This document shows positions 25,244-32,971 of a DNA stretch of 64,000 nucleotides, one piece after another. Source of the DNA: UBA5364 sp050259235 (lineage in GTDB: Bacteria; Bacillota_I; Bacilli_A; RF39; UBA660). Made by a program: the position numbers and the translations under genes. The DNA lies in assembly GCA_050259235.1 (NCBI GenBank), contig JBLNAG010000006.1, positions 1-64,000 on the forward strand, read 5' to 3'. Below the pieces are notes generated by a model. That model saw nothing but the letters and a program-made list of their open reading frames with translations, did not search any database and had not been told where the DNA came from. The first letter of the stretch is position 1; each line of letters opens with the position of its first letter.

Positions 25244-26051
25244 CTCAGAAAAAAAAGTTGATTATAATGAAGTGTCAAAGCTAGTAGAATATCTACTTAA
25301 AAATAAAACGGATGGTTTAGTAGTGCTAGGAACAACTGGAGAAAACCCCACTTTAACAGAAAAAGAAAAAATTAAAATAGTTCGACAAGTTATTAAGAGT
25401 AACAAAAAAAGAGTTCCTATTATTGTTAATGTTGGAACTAATAATACTAAGGAAACTATTGTGTTTGCAAAAAAAATATGTAAGTTAGATATAGATGGCA
25501 TAATGATTGTAACGCCTTATTATAATAAACCAACTGCTGAAGGATTATATGCTCACTATAAGGAAATAAATGATAACGTTACTAAACCAATCATGATTTA
25601 TAATGTGCCAAGTAGAACTGGTGTTAATATGACTAGTGATACAATTATAAAGTTATCTAAATTAAATAATATTAAGATGCTTAAATATGCTTTTGACTCT
25701 AAGGAAGAGGTTAAAAAAATAGTTGAAAACACTAATATTGAAGTATATAGTGGTGATGATAGTAATGTATTAAATTTTATGGAAGTAGGAGCATTGGGAG
25801 TAGTATCAGTATTATCTCATGTAATAGGTAAGGAATTTTATGATATTATTGAAAATAATGATAAGGAAAGATTGAATAATATTGATTATTTGATAAAATT
25901 ACTATTTAAGGAATCAAACCCAATGCCGGTTAAATATATGATGAGTAAACTAGGCTTTAAAAGCATGAATTTGAGATTGCCATTGGTAGAAATAAGTAAT
26001 AATCTAAAAAAAGAGATTGATGACTATTTCAGAAACAATAATATTATATAG
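25209..26051 (+). CDS. dapA: 4-hydroxy-tetrahydrodipicolinate synthase
   Basis: Class I aldolase fold, 280 residues. It condenses pyruvate with aspartate semialdehyde. Motifs: GTTGENPTL (start near residue 40), the catalytic-tyrosine segment IYNVPSRTG, and the Schiff-base lysine in MLKYAFDS (about residue 157), followed by YSGDDSN. AAAGGTGG eight bases upstream decides for ATG 25209 rather than the in-frame GTG codons at 25197 and 25200, which form the ribosome site itself. Last gene of the operon; the product is the direct precursor for DpaAB and for lysine. Confidence 0.95.
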   Translation: MKMLTAMITPFNSEKKVDYNEVSKLVEYLLKNKTDGLVVLGTTGENPTLTEKEKIKIVRQVIKSNKKRVPIIVNVGTNNTKETIVFAKKICKLDIDGIMIVTPYYNKPTAEGLYAHYKEINDNVTKPIMIYNVPSRTGVNMTSDTIIKLSKLNNIKMLKYAFDSKEEVKKIVENTNIEVYSGDDSNVLNFMEVGALGVVSVLSHVIGKEFYDIIENNDKERLNNIDYLIKLLFKESNPMPVKYMMSKLGFKSMNLRLPLVEISNNLKKEIDDYFRNNNII

Positions 26052-26211
26052 AAGATATTTCTTCTATATTTTTTTATTTTAACAATTTCATAAAATATAA
26101 TGTAGTATTAGAAATTAACTTTTCCTTTTGAAATATTAAGAAAAAATCTTTAGTAAATATAGAACGAAAATAATCAAAATGGCATCATTGGTTTATTTTA
26201 CCATTTATTTA

Positions 26212-26240
26212 TTGACTTTTATAGCGAATTATCTTATAAT
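26212..26240 (+). promoter_or_regulatory. near-consensus promoter of a small gene
   Basis: TTGACT, 17-base spacer, TATAAT: the closest to the vegetative consensus seen in the window. Confidence 0.88.
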
Positions 26241-26267
26241 AGTTAAGCAACAAAGGAGATGTGCTTC

Positions 26268-26441
26268 ATGGCAAAATGCTGCAATTTAGTAGTTAATTAT
26301 GATGCTATTTTTGGAATGACAGTTGTTAGTGTCCAAGCTAAAGGGATTTATAATAATCCTAGTTCAAATAAAGCAAAAGTTAAAAAAATGGTACCTAATA
26401 ACTCAAAAGCTTTCCATTTACGTAGACCAAAATTAACATAG
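26268..26441 (+). CDS. small basic protein of unknown function
   Basis: A 57-residue protein, MAKCCNLVVNYD at the start and rich in lysine and asparagine toward the end (NKAKVKKMVPNNSKAF). Everything around it says it is strongly expressed: a near-consensus promoter, an AAAGGAG site nine bases from ATG 26268 and a clean terminator 7 bases after the stop. I considered ribosomal protein bL28, also often monocistronic, but the sequence does not align with it. No membrane segment. An in-frame ATG at 26259 overlaps the ribosome site and is less likely. Confidence 0.65.
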   Translation: MAKCCNLVVNYDAIFGMTVVSVQAKGIYNNPSSNKAKVKKMVPNNSKAFHLRRPKLT

Positions 26442-26447
26442 GGTTAA

Positions 26448-26479
26448 TTAAAAAAACTAGTAGTAATACTAGTTTTTTT
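26448..26479 (+). terminator. intrinsic terminator
   Basis: Stem AAAACTAGTA with TACTAGTTTT around GTAA, then a T-run that leads into TGTTATAAT (26479-26487), the -10 of the next gene. Confidence 0.88.
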
Positions 26480-26504
26480 GTTATAATTAGTGTAGGTGAT
26501 ATAG

Positions 26505-27434
26505 ATGAAGGTATTAAGTTTAACTGAACCTTATGCAGCACTCATTAAAGAAAATATAAAAAAAATAGAGACTCGTAGTTGGAAAACTAATTATAGGGGA
26601 GAAATATATATCCATGCAAGTTTAACTCCTATTTCTAAAGAGGCAAAAAATAATGATAAACTTATGTCACTTGTTAATAATATGGATTTAAGCTTTGGAA
26701 ATATTATTTGTAAATGCAATTTAGTGGATTGCATTTATATGGATAAGGAATTTGTTGAAAAAATTAAGCAAAATAATCCAGCAGAATATACTTGTGGAGA
26801 ATATGAAGTTGGAAGATATGCTTGGTTATTAGAAAATGTTGAACCGTTAAAGGAAGTAATTGCTTCAAAGGGAGAACTTGGAATTTGGAACTATTATAGT
26901 GAAAAAGAAATAATGAATATCATGGGAAAAATAGAATATGGTTGGGTTGATAATAAGAAAAATAAATACTATGAACCAGATGAATTATTTTTAGACAATT
27001 ATATTTTACAGTCACCTAAAGAAATATTAAAATCCAAAATAGGTGTATGTTGGGATCAAGTAGAATTAGAAAGATACCTATTTAGAAATCATAAATTAAA
27101 TATTAAGACTTATTTTATTTGTCACTATGATAATGACAAATGTCCTACTCATACCTTTCTAGTATATGAAAAGTATAATAAATTTTATTGGTTTGAACAT
27201 TCATGGGATAAATACAAAGGAATTCATGAATTTAAAAATGAAAGGGAACTTTTAGAATCAATAAGGGAAAAATTTATTAAAGATCAACTAAATAATAATT
27301 ATAATGAAGAAAACTTATTAATTAGAGAATATAGTAAACCAATATCGGGAATAACAGTAGTAGAGTTTTGTAAACATTGTGAGCAAAATCAGCCCATTAT
27401 ATTGGAGGATAGGTATGAAAGGATTAACAAGTGA
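26505..27434 (+). CDS. ASCH domain fused to transglutaminase-like domain
   Basis: A 309-residue two-domain protein. Residues 1-130 are an ASCH domain (VLSLTEPYAALIKENIKKIETRSW, then YRGEIYIHAS and the late GRYAWLLENVEPL), a PUA-like fold that binds RNA or modified nucleotides. From about residue 165 a transglutaminase-like region follows: cysteine in KIGVCWDQVELERYLF, histidine in CPTHTFLVYEKYNKFYWFEHSW. This second part is a common free-standing family; the fusion is less usual. RBS is TAGGTGAT. The next gene overlaps its end by 20 bases. Function is unknown; RNA-linked processing is a guess. Confidence 0.75.
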   Translation: MKVLSLTEPYAALIKENIKKIETRSWKTNYRGEIYIHASLTPISKEAKNNDKLMSLVNNMDLSFGNIICKCNLVDCIYMDKEFVEKIKQNNPAEYTCGEYEVGRYAWLLENVEPLKEVIASKGELGIWNYYSEKEIMNIMGKIEYGWVDNKKNKYYEPDELFLDNYILQSPKEILKSKIGVCWDQVELERYLFRNHKLNIKTYFICHYDNDKCPTHTFLVYEKYNKFYWFEHSWDKYKGIHEFKNERELLESIREKFIKDQLNNNYNEENLLIREYSKPISGITVVEFCKHCEQNQPIILEDRYERINK

Positions 27435-27969
27435 ACAAGAATCTAAATTATTAGAAATATTAAAATTGAGATTTGATAAAAATATTAGTAGACATTCCAA
27501 TATTGTTTGGGAGAAAGTATTAGAAAAATTAATGAATAATTCCGAAAAAATATGGTCTTTAAATGAAATGGAAAAAACTGGTGGAGAACCAGATGTAGTA
27601 GCTTTTGATCAAGAAAAAAATGAATACATATTCTATGATTGCTCAAAGGAAACGCCAATTGAAAGAAGAAATGTTTGCTATGATAAAGATGCATTAGAAT
27701 CAAGAAAAAAATTTAAACCAGAGAATAGTGCTATTGATATGGCAAATGAAATGGGAATTGAGATTCTTAATGAAGAAGAATATAGAAATTTACAAAAACT
27801 AGGAGAATTTGATTTAAAAACCTCAAGTTGGATTAAGACACCAGATAATATAAGGAAGTTAGGTGGAGCCATTTTCGGTGATAGAAGATATGATAATGTC
27901 TTTATATACCATAATGGTGCAGATTCTTATTACGCTGTCCGTGGTTTTAGAGGTTCATTAAGGGTATAA
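27415..27969 (+). CDS. DUF4256 family protein
   Basis: A 184-residue protein very close to the DUF4256 family over its full length: LWSLNEM-type motif (IWSLNEMEKTGGEPDVV), IFYDCSKETP, RRNVCYDKDALESRKKFKP, NEMGIEILNEEEYRNLQ, KTSSWIKTP and the end RRYDNVFIYHNGADSYYAVRGFRGSLRV in segments. The family is widespread and uncharacterised. ATG 27415 follows TTGGAGGATAGG inside the end of the ASCH gene, so the two are coupled. Ends at a bidirectional terminator facing the secretion locus. Confidence 0.9.
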   Translation: MKGLTSEQESKLLEILKLRFDKNISRHSNIVWEKVLEKLMNNSEKIWSLNEMEKTGGEPDVVAFDQEKNEYIFYDCSKETPIERRNVCYDKDALESRKKFKPENSAIDMANEMGIEILNEEEYRNLQKLGEFDLKTSSWIKTPDNIRKLGGAIFGDRRYDNVFIYHNGADSYYAVRGFRGSLRV

Positions 27970-27995
27970 AAAAACACTCAATAGAGTGTTTTTTA
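27967..27995. terminator. bidirectional terminator
   Basis: Stem AAAAAACACTC with GAGTGTTTTTT around AATA; A- and T-runs on both sides serve the plus-strand DUF4256 gene and the minus-strand DUF4176 gene. Confidence 0.88.
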
Positions 27996-28790
27996 TTTAT
28001 CTGCTTTTACTACAAAACCATTTTCATCAAATACATAACCTTGTTTTTCACTTTTTTTATCATGAACATCAACAACTATGCCACCTTCATCAAATCGGTA
28101 AATATTATTTGTTTCCTTCATTACTTCGTTTGTTGTAGGTACATTTACACTAGTTACAGTGCCATTTTCATCGAATTGAAATGGTGATGTTGTTTCTGTT
28201 TGTAATACTTCTGTACCAACAACAACTCCAGCATCATCAAATTTATAGTTTGAATTATGTTGTGATTGATTTGGTTTAGTTTCTTCGACAACAGTACCAT
28301 TTTCATCAAATCTATATCCACTGAATATTGGCCAGTCATTGGTTTTGATTGTTGAATCTTTTGTTGTTTCTGCTAGTTTACCATAATCATTAAATGGATT
28401 ATTTACAGGAGTATTATCTATATTAACACGGTTATCTTCGCTTATAACAAAACCATTTTCATCAAATTGAAATTTTAAAGCTTTTTGTAATTCTTCATTT
28501 TGATCTACTTCATTAATAAGTTCTGAAGGTTTAACTTTTAATAGTTGTTCGTTTAACTTATTGTAACTATCATCTTTAAAACCAACAAAGTCAATATTTT
28601 TGATATCTTCATCATTAAAGGAATATCTAGTTGAGTTTCCTGTAGTACCACTAGGGTATGGTACAGCACTATAAGTAAACATTTTTATATTAGCACTATA
28701 GTCAACTGAAAGGTAACCAATAATCATCACCTTCAAATTATTTTTGTTTAATGTACAAATACTTCCTATAGGTAAATATTCTTTTTTCAT
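27993..28790 (-). CDS. DUF4176 protein with F-D-E-N-G repeats (T7SS-linked)
   Basis: A 265-residue protein. Residues 1-85 are a DUF4176 domain (YLPIGSICTL, LKVMIIGYLSVDYS, YSAVPYPSG and a late IKNIDFVGF), a family repeatedly found in type VII secretion loci of Bacillota. After a helical stretch come six copies of a short motif (FDENGFVIS, FDENGTVVE, FDDAGVVVG, FDENGTVTS, FDEGGIVVD, FDENGFVVK) spaced 20-45 residues by polar linkers. Start ATG 28790 fits GAGGAG; ATG 28799 overlaps the site. It has its own promoter and the previous gene ends in a terminator. Role in secretion is inferred only from family and place. Confidence 0.8.
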   Translation of the reverse strand: MKKEYLPIGSICTLNKNNLKVMIIGYLSVDYSANIKMFTYSAVPYPSGTTGNSTRYSFNDEDIKNIDFVGFKDDSYNKLNEQLLKVKPSELINEVDQNEELQKALKFQFDENGFVISEDNRVNIDNTPVNNPFNDYGKLAETTKDSTIKTNDWPIFSGYRFDENGTVVEETKPNQSQHNSNYKFDDAGVVVGTEVLQTETTSPFQFDENGTVTSVNVPTTNEVMKETNNIYRFDEGGIVVDVHDKKSEKQGYVFDENGFVVKADK

Positions 28791-28823
28791 TATTATCATA
28801 CTCCTCTTATTCTTTATATAATA

Positions 28824-28852
28824 AGTATATAATAAATATTTAATAATTGCAA
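28824..28852 (-). promoter_or_regulatory. promoter of the DUF4176 gene
   Basis: On the minus strand: TTGCAA, 17-base spacer, TATACT. Confidence 0.75.
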
Positions 28853-28854
28853 AT

Positions 28855-28882
28855 AAAAAAGTTCTAGTTAGAACTTTTTACA
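28855..28882 (-). terminator. intrinsic terminator in the secretion locus
   Basis: On the minus strand: AAAAAGTTCTA with TAGAACTTTTT, then TTTATTTG; it includes the stop of the gene above, so DUF4176 is a separate transcript. Confidence 0.8.
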
Positions 28883-29193
28883 TTATTAACAATTTTATTT
28901 CTTTTGTTGATAACAATGGTATCTATACTATTAACCATTGATTCAATATTGGTCACTGCTTCTTCATATTGTCTATTGCTAGTTATCAGCCAATCTTTTG
29001 TTTTTACTAATTCCTTTTTAATGTTGCTAAGAAAGTTTGGTAAATCTCTTAATGTTTCGGCATATCTAAAAGATCCTGGTATATTTAAGCTTAATGAGGT
29101 ATTTATGGTTTTATCCAAGTAACTATTAGTGTCAATTAAACTTGGAATAACAGTTCTTTGCAGTTCAGAATAATTAAATTTAACTTTTGTCAT
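28864..29193 (-). CDS. small helical protein of the T7SS locus
   Basis: A 109-residue mostly helical protein, not recognised by itself. Size, helix content and location last in a row of WXG100-like genes suggest a secreted partner or a helical-hairpin chaperone-like protein. A weak G-S-F turn occurs near the middle (NIPGSFRYAETLRDLPNFL). No WXG motif and no membrane segment. The start overlaps the end of the upstream gene by 4 bases. Confidence 0.65.
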   Translation of the reverse strand: MTKVKFNYSELQRTVIPSLIDTNSYLDKTINTSLSLNIPGSFRYAETLRDLPNFLSNIKKELVKTKDWLITSNRQYEEAVTNIESMVNSIDTIVINKRNKIVNNVKSSN

Positions 29194-29486
29194 TCAATCT
29201 CCTGCTTAGAAGCTGTTATTTTATTATCAATTTCATCAGCACTATTAATTAGAGTTTTACCATAATTAAATAAAATATCTTTCATTTTAAAGTATTCTAC
29301 TTTTTCAACATTAAGTTGTCTAACAAATTCAAAGGCACTAACACCAGTCCATTCAGAAGTAGTGCTTGGCATAAGTTCTATTCGCTTATACAAAGCTGTT
29401 AATACTTCATTTAAATCAGAAGTTAATTGCATGATATCTTTACCATTTTCACGCATCTTAACTGTATCTATATCAATATTAGCCAT
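29190..29486 (-). CDS. WXG100 family protein
   Basis: A 98-residue helical hairpin protein with the turn motif W-T-G at residues 46-48 (TSEWTGVSAFEF), the size and motif position of EsxA-type substrates of type VII secretion. No clear Y-x3-D/E tail signal; WXG100 proteins can be exported as partners of another protein. It overlaps both neighbours by 1 to 4 bases. Confidence 0.85.
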   Translation of the reverse strand: MANIDIDTVKMRENGKDIMQLTSDLNEVLTALYKRIELMPSTTSEWTGVSAFEFVRQLNVEKVEYFKMKDILFNYGKTLINSADEIDNKITASKQEIE

Positions 29487-29839
29487 TAACTACTCGCTTT
29501 CATTTTAGCAGCTTCTTCAGCAACTCTTTGGCGTTCAGCTTCAATTCTTGCTTCTTCAGCTCGAATTTGTTGTTTAATAATCGTTATTTGATTATCTATA
29601 GCTGGTAGTACATTATTAGTAAGTTCACTTTTCTTAGTAATAAGCTCATTTCTTTTATTAGAAACAATATTATGATCAGCTGGAGCTTCATCAATATTAT
29701 AGTAGTAGGATATTTTTGAACTAGCAGGTTCTATTTTTTCAATACTTGATGATAAATAGTTAACTACTATTCCTAAATCCTCTCTTAAATTATAATATCT
29801 ATTTAATTCCACTCTTAAACTACTTAATAAACTAGACAT
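29486..29839 (-). CDS. small coiled-coil protein, YwqH-like
   Basis: A 117-residue helical protein with a long charged coiled coil at its C-terminal half (about residues 80-113, rich in A, E, R and Q). In size and pattern it resembles the DUF5082/YwqH group encoded next to LXG toxins and type VII genes, but the match is by pattern only. Preceded by AAAGGAAAAA. Likely a targeting factor or co-secreted partner. Confidence 0.55.
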   Translation of the reverse strand: MSSLLSSLRVELNRYYNLREDLGIVVNYLSSSIEKIEPASSKISYYYNIDEAPADHNIVSNKRNELITKKSELTNNVLPAIDNQITIIKQQIRAEEARIEAERQRVAEEAAKMKASS

Positions 29840-29862
29840 ATTTTTCCTTTAGCAGCAATTTA

Positions 29863-30336
29863 TTAATATTTTTCTTGATATTTTGTAAATTGGTCTGCAG
29901 TAGAAGCAGCAGTATCTTTAATTCTTTGTGACATTTCACGGTCTTGAGCTTGATAAGCATCACTAACTTCTTTTAGTTGGTCACTAAATGCAAGTAGTTG
30001 TGAAGTTACACATTTACAAGCTTCAGCAATAGCTGATACATAAACTGTAACAGCACTAGCATATTCACCCTTGAAAGCACCAGAAGTATCAGCATCGGTA
30101 ACCACTTTTTCTAAGTGAGCTTCTAGATTTTTGACATATTCTCTAATGGCACTACGCATATTAGGAATTTCATTAGCATTAATACCAATTACACTACTAC
30201 CTCTTAATAATGAACCAACAGTAGTACTAGCACTATTTACAAGTGATTCAAAATAATTTGAAAGATTGCTTGAAAGTGATTTTGCACCTTGAGAAGCATC
30301 GAAAATTACTTTTTGGACATCTGTTTTCCATGTCAT
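29863..30336 (-). CDS. helical T7SS substrate-like protein with YxxxD motif
   Basis: A 157-residue, nearly all-helical protein, longer than WXG100 proteins. Near the C-terminus it has Y-Q-A-Q-D at residues 128-132, the form of the Y-x3-D/E secretion signal of type VII substrates, followed by a charged helix. A glycine-rich turn (LLRGSSVIGINANEIP) near residue 50 may be the hairpin. RBS is AAGGAGGT. Probably a secreted component or effector partner. Confidence 0.7.
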   Translation of the reverse strand: MTWKTDVQKVIFDASQGAKSLSSNLSNYFESLVNSASTTVGSLLRGSSVIGINANEIPNMRSAIREYVKNLEAHLEKVVTDADTSGAFKGEYASAVTVYVSAIAEACKCVTSQLLAFSDQLKEVSDAYQAQDREMSQRIKDTAASTADQFTKYQEKY

Positions 30337-30355
30337 AATTATTTACCTCCTTATA

Positions 30356-30667
30356 TTAATTTAATGGAACCATATTTTGGTCTTGTTCTACCATATTTTC
30401 TTCAATTTGAGCGAATTGTCCATCTAAGACTCTCTTAAGTGTATCAAGTGTACCTTGGATGGCTTCTACGGAATTTTGTAAGTTTGCAATAAAATTAATT
30501 TCGGCTTGTCCAACCCATCCCTTTTCTAATGCAGCTCTAATTCCATCAATATCAGCAAGTTTATTCTTTGTTTCTATGATTGCTTGTCTATTTAATAAGT
30601 TAAGATATTCAACAGCACCAGTGAAACTATAACCAGTTGTAATATCATTTATTGATAAATCTGCCAT
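30356..30667 (-). CDS. WXG100 family protein
   Basis: A 103-residue helical hairpin with W-V-G at residues 51-53 (LEKGWVGQAEINF), matching EsxA/YukE-type proteins. Strong GAGGTGA site. It is one of two clear WXG100 genes here and likely a secreted structural substrate that may pair with a neighbour as a heterodimer. Confidence 0.88.
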   Translation of the reverse strand: MADLSINDITTGYSFTGAVEYLNLLNRQAIIETKNKLADIDGIRAALEKGWVGQAEINFIANLQNSVEAIQGTLDTLKRVLDGQFAQIEENMVEQDQNMVPLN

Positions 30668-30679
30668 TTATTCACCTCC

Positions 30680-31024
30680 TCATCTTCTCTCAGTATATTT
30701 TTTTCCAATTTCTACAGCAGTAGCAGCTTTATTCATCATATTGAATAAGTCAATATTAATCTCTTGATAATTTTGACCAGCCTTTAATATTTCTTCAGCA
30801 TAACTTAGAATATTATCCCTAACATTCATAAAATTATCTTTAATAGCTGAAAATCTTGTATAAAAGCTATCATTTTCGTCAATTGTAAAGTGTTTTTTTG
30901 TGTCATTTACCAAGTCATCAATTGAATTTAAGATAGTATTAATTTGTTCAGAATAATCATAGATATTTAAAATAAGTTTTTTAATTCCTTCTTCATTAAT
31001 ACCACGTAGATTAGTTCCTTCCAA
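30680..31024 (-). CDS. small helical protein of the T7SS locus
   Basis: A 114-residue helical protein of WXG100-like size but without the WXG turn. The frame is open up to 31096, but the best site (AGGTGGTGAT) sits ahead of a TTG at 31024, giving a start LEGTNLRGINEEG read as Met; the longer N-terminus (with KCPPYS) looks non-coding. It lies 12 bases upstream of the WXG100 gene. Possible secretion partner; not recognised further. Confidence 0.6.
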   Translation of the reverse strand: MEGTNLRGINEEGIKKLILNIYDYSEQINTILNSIDDLVNDTKKHFTIDENDSFYTRFSAIKDNFMNVRDNILSYAEEILKAGQNYQEINIDLFNMMNKAATAVEIGKKYTERR

Positions 31025-31118
31025 AATAATCACCACCTGTTTGCTGTATGGAGGGCATTTTCTTACCCTATGGTTTAAGTATATCATATATTCCAAAAAC
31101 TGACAATTAATTTGTTTG

Positions 31119-32873
31119 TTACCTTACATTTTCGTGTGTAATACTTAACGTGTTTTCATAGCTATTTCTAATGTTACCAGTACTTATATTGTGTAAAGCT
31201 TTTTCCCTAGACAGAAGATAATTCTTCTTATCATTACTTAACCAACTAAGGTTATAATTAGGTGATTTAGTACCATCTTTTAATAAAGTCATTCCATAAT
31301 TATCATATAGATCTAACAATTCATTACTTGTATAATTATTACCTTGTGATAATGCTTTAAGGAAATGATCTTGAATATCAACGTATTGATTCATAAAATC
31401 CTCATTATATTCAAATAAGTCTGTTCTTGTATATTTAAGATGACTATTTAATTCACTTTCAAAAAGTGTTATTAGAAAGAATGTATCTTGAAGACTAAGA
31501 TTCTTATCTTTTATTTGCTCTGCAAGATTTAAATAAAAATATTTAGTTAATGTAGTACAAATACTACCTTTCATTTGATAATTAAGTTTATCAAAATCAG
31601 CTGTATTAAGTTTAGTACCATATTTTTCTTCATAGATTTTAACAAAATCTTCTGTTTGCATATGCATAATATCAAGAGAGTACATCATTTTTATTAATTC
31701 TTTTTTTTGTTCATCAGTAATGCAATTAAATTGCTCAAACAACGGCTTTAATCTATTGTCAAATGTTAATCTTTCTGTTTGATTAACATTAACATCATCA
31801 TCTAGAATTGTAACTAAACTCATACCTTCTAAATAGCCAATCATATTATGATATGTACTAGCATCATCACCAGTATAATTATTGGCATTTTTTTCAGCTG
31901 CTGCTTCAATGAACCAATCCCACATTAGAGGATTGGTTTTTAAATTTGGCCAAGCATAAGCTGGACCATAATTGGTATCAAACCCATTATTTTTCTGAAC
32001 ATCAATGCAAGCATCTTGAAATATGTGCATAACTTCATGAATAATGGTATTACGATATGCATCAATATTAGGATTCATTATTTGTAATACACTTACCATA
32101 TCTGGACTGATAACTAAACAGTTATCTTTAGTCATAAATGCCATATCTGGGGAAGCAGCTTTAAATATTTTTAAATGAGCTAAATTACAACTTGCCTTAT
32201 CTGCATCAATTAATCCTTTTTCTAAATGATAATTAAAAGTGTCAGTAATTATTTGACATACTTCAAGTAAATCTTTATTACTTAGATTATCATATACTTT
32301 TCCGCCACCAATTTTATTACTAGATTCATCAAGGTAAACTTTATTATTTTCAATTATAATATTCATTAATTGTGAGGCATTAATACTACTAGCATCTTTT
32401 AATATATCACCACTATGATTAGAAACATCAAATGTTAGTTGATTATATTTACTAAGTGCAGCATCAATTCCAAATAAATCTTCATTTGGATAAACTACAT
32501 CAATATCTTCAATATAATTTTTAAATTGATTATAATTAGCACTATTTAGTAGAGTATTAACTTTGCTTAAATCAGATTCAGTAATTCCTAATGTAGGATT
32601 GTAAATTTCTATTACTTCTTGATTTGTTGTTATTGCTGGTGAGCCAGTAGTAGGGGCAGTAGGGGTTTTGGTAGGTTCTACTTGTGATGTATAACTACTT
32701 GGTTGATAGCTATCTTTAAATTTATGATATTCACTTAGATTATTAAAAACATATATTCCACCTGCAATACTTATAGTTAAAGTAATTGCTCCAATTGTCG
32801 CAATAACAGTTTTATACAATTTGTGTGGTTTACCACCTTTAAAAGCATTTTGATTTATATTAATTTTACTCAT
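31119..32873 (-). CDS. membrane-anchored gluzincin-like protein in the T7SS locus
   Basis: A 584-residue protein. Basic cytosolic N-terminus, one membrane segment (about residues 21-45), then a P/T-rich linker (PTKTPTAPTTGSPA) and a large outside domain. H-E-V-M-H at residues 279-283 is followed 40 residues later by W-F-I-E-A-A-A-E (E323 and E327), the HExxH plus E-x-x-x-E layout of gluzincin metallopeptidases. It sits where EssB would be expected but shows neither pseudokinase nor EssB features. It may process substrates or wall, or be a scaffold that kept the motif. It has its own promoter, after the terminator of esaB. I do not recognise a family. Confidence 0.7.
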   Translation of the reverse strand: MSKININQNAFKGGKPHKLYKTVIATIGAITLTISIAGGIYVFNNLSEYHKFKDSYQPSSYTSQVEPTKTPTAPTTGSPAITTNQEVIEIYNPTLGITESDLSKVNTLLNSANYNQFKNYIEDIDVVYPNEDLFGIDAALSKYNQLTFDVSNHSGDILKDASSINASQLMNIIIENNKVYLDESSNKIGGGKVYDNLSNKDLLEVCQIITDTFNYHLEKGLIDADKASCNLAHLKIFKAASPDMAFMTKDNCLVISPDMVSVLQIMNPNIDAYRNTIIHEVMHIFQDACIDVQKNNGFDTNYGPAYAWPNLKTNPLMWDWFIEAAAEKNANNYTGDDASTYHNMIGYLEGMSLVTILDDDVNVNQTERLTFDNRLKPLFEQFNCITDEQKKELIKMMYSLDIMHMQTEDFVKIYEEKYGTKLNTADFDKLNYQMKGSICTTLTKYFYLNLAEQIKDKNLSLQDTFFLITLFESELNSHLKYTRTDLFEYNEDFMNQYVDIQDHFLKALSQGNNYTSNELLDLYDNYGMTLLKDGTKSPNYNLSWLSNDKKNYLLSREKALHNISTGNIRNSYENTLSITHENVR

Positions 32874-32898
32874 TTATATTTCCCCACCTTATAATAAA

Positions 32899-32928
32899 AT
32901 TATACTATTCTTAGATACTTTAAAACAA
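32899..32928 (-). promoter_or_regulatory. promoter of the gluzincin-like gene
   Basis: On the minus strand: TTGTTT, 18-base spacer, TATAAT, with AAGGTGGGG as ribosome site downstream. Confidence 0.65.
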
Positions 32929-32938
32929 GCAAATAGGC

Positions 32939-32970
32939 AAAAAATAAACAGACTTTACAGTCTGTTTATA
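32939..32970 (-). terminator. terminator after the esaB-like gene
   Basis: On the minus strand: AAACAGACT with AGTCTGTTT around GTAA, then ATTTTTTG. Confidence 0.8.
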
Positions 32971-32971
32971 G

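Noticed and set aside
26268..26441. Ribosomal protein bL28
   Set aside because: Size and monocistronic layout fit, but the N-terminal Cys/Gly pattern and the basic core of bL28 are absent.
31119..32873. EssB/YukC in the T7SS locus
   Set aside because: It has one membrane helix but the outside domain has an HExxH motif and there is no pseudokinase-like cytosolic domain; the N-terminal tail is only about 20 residues.
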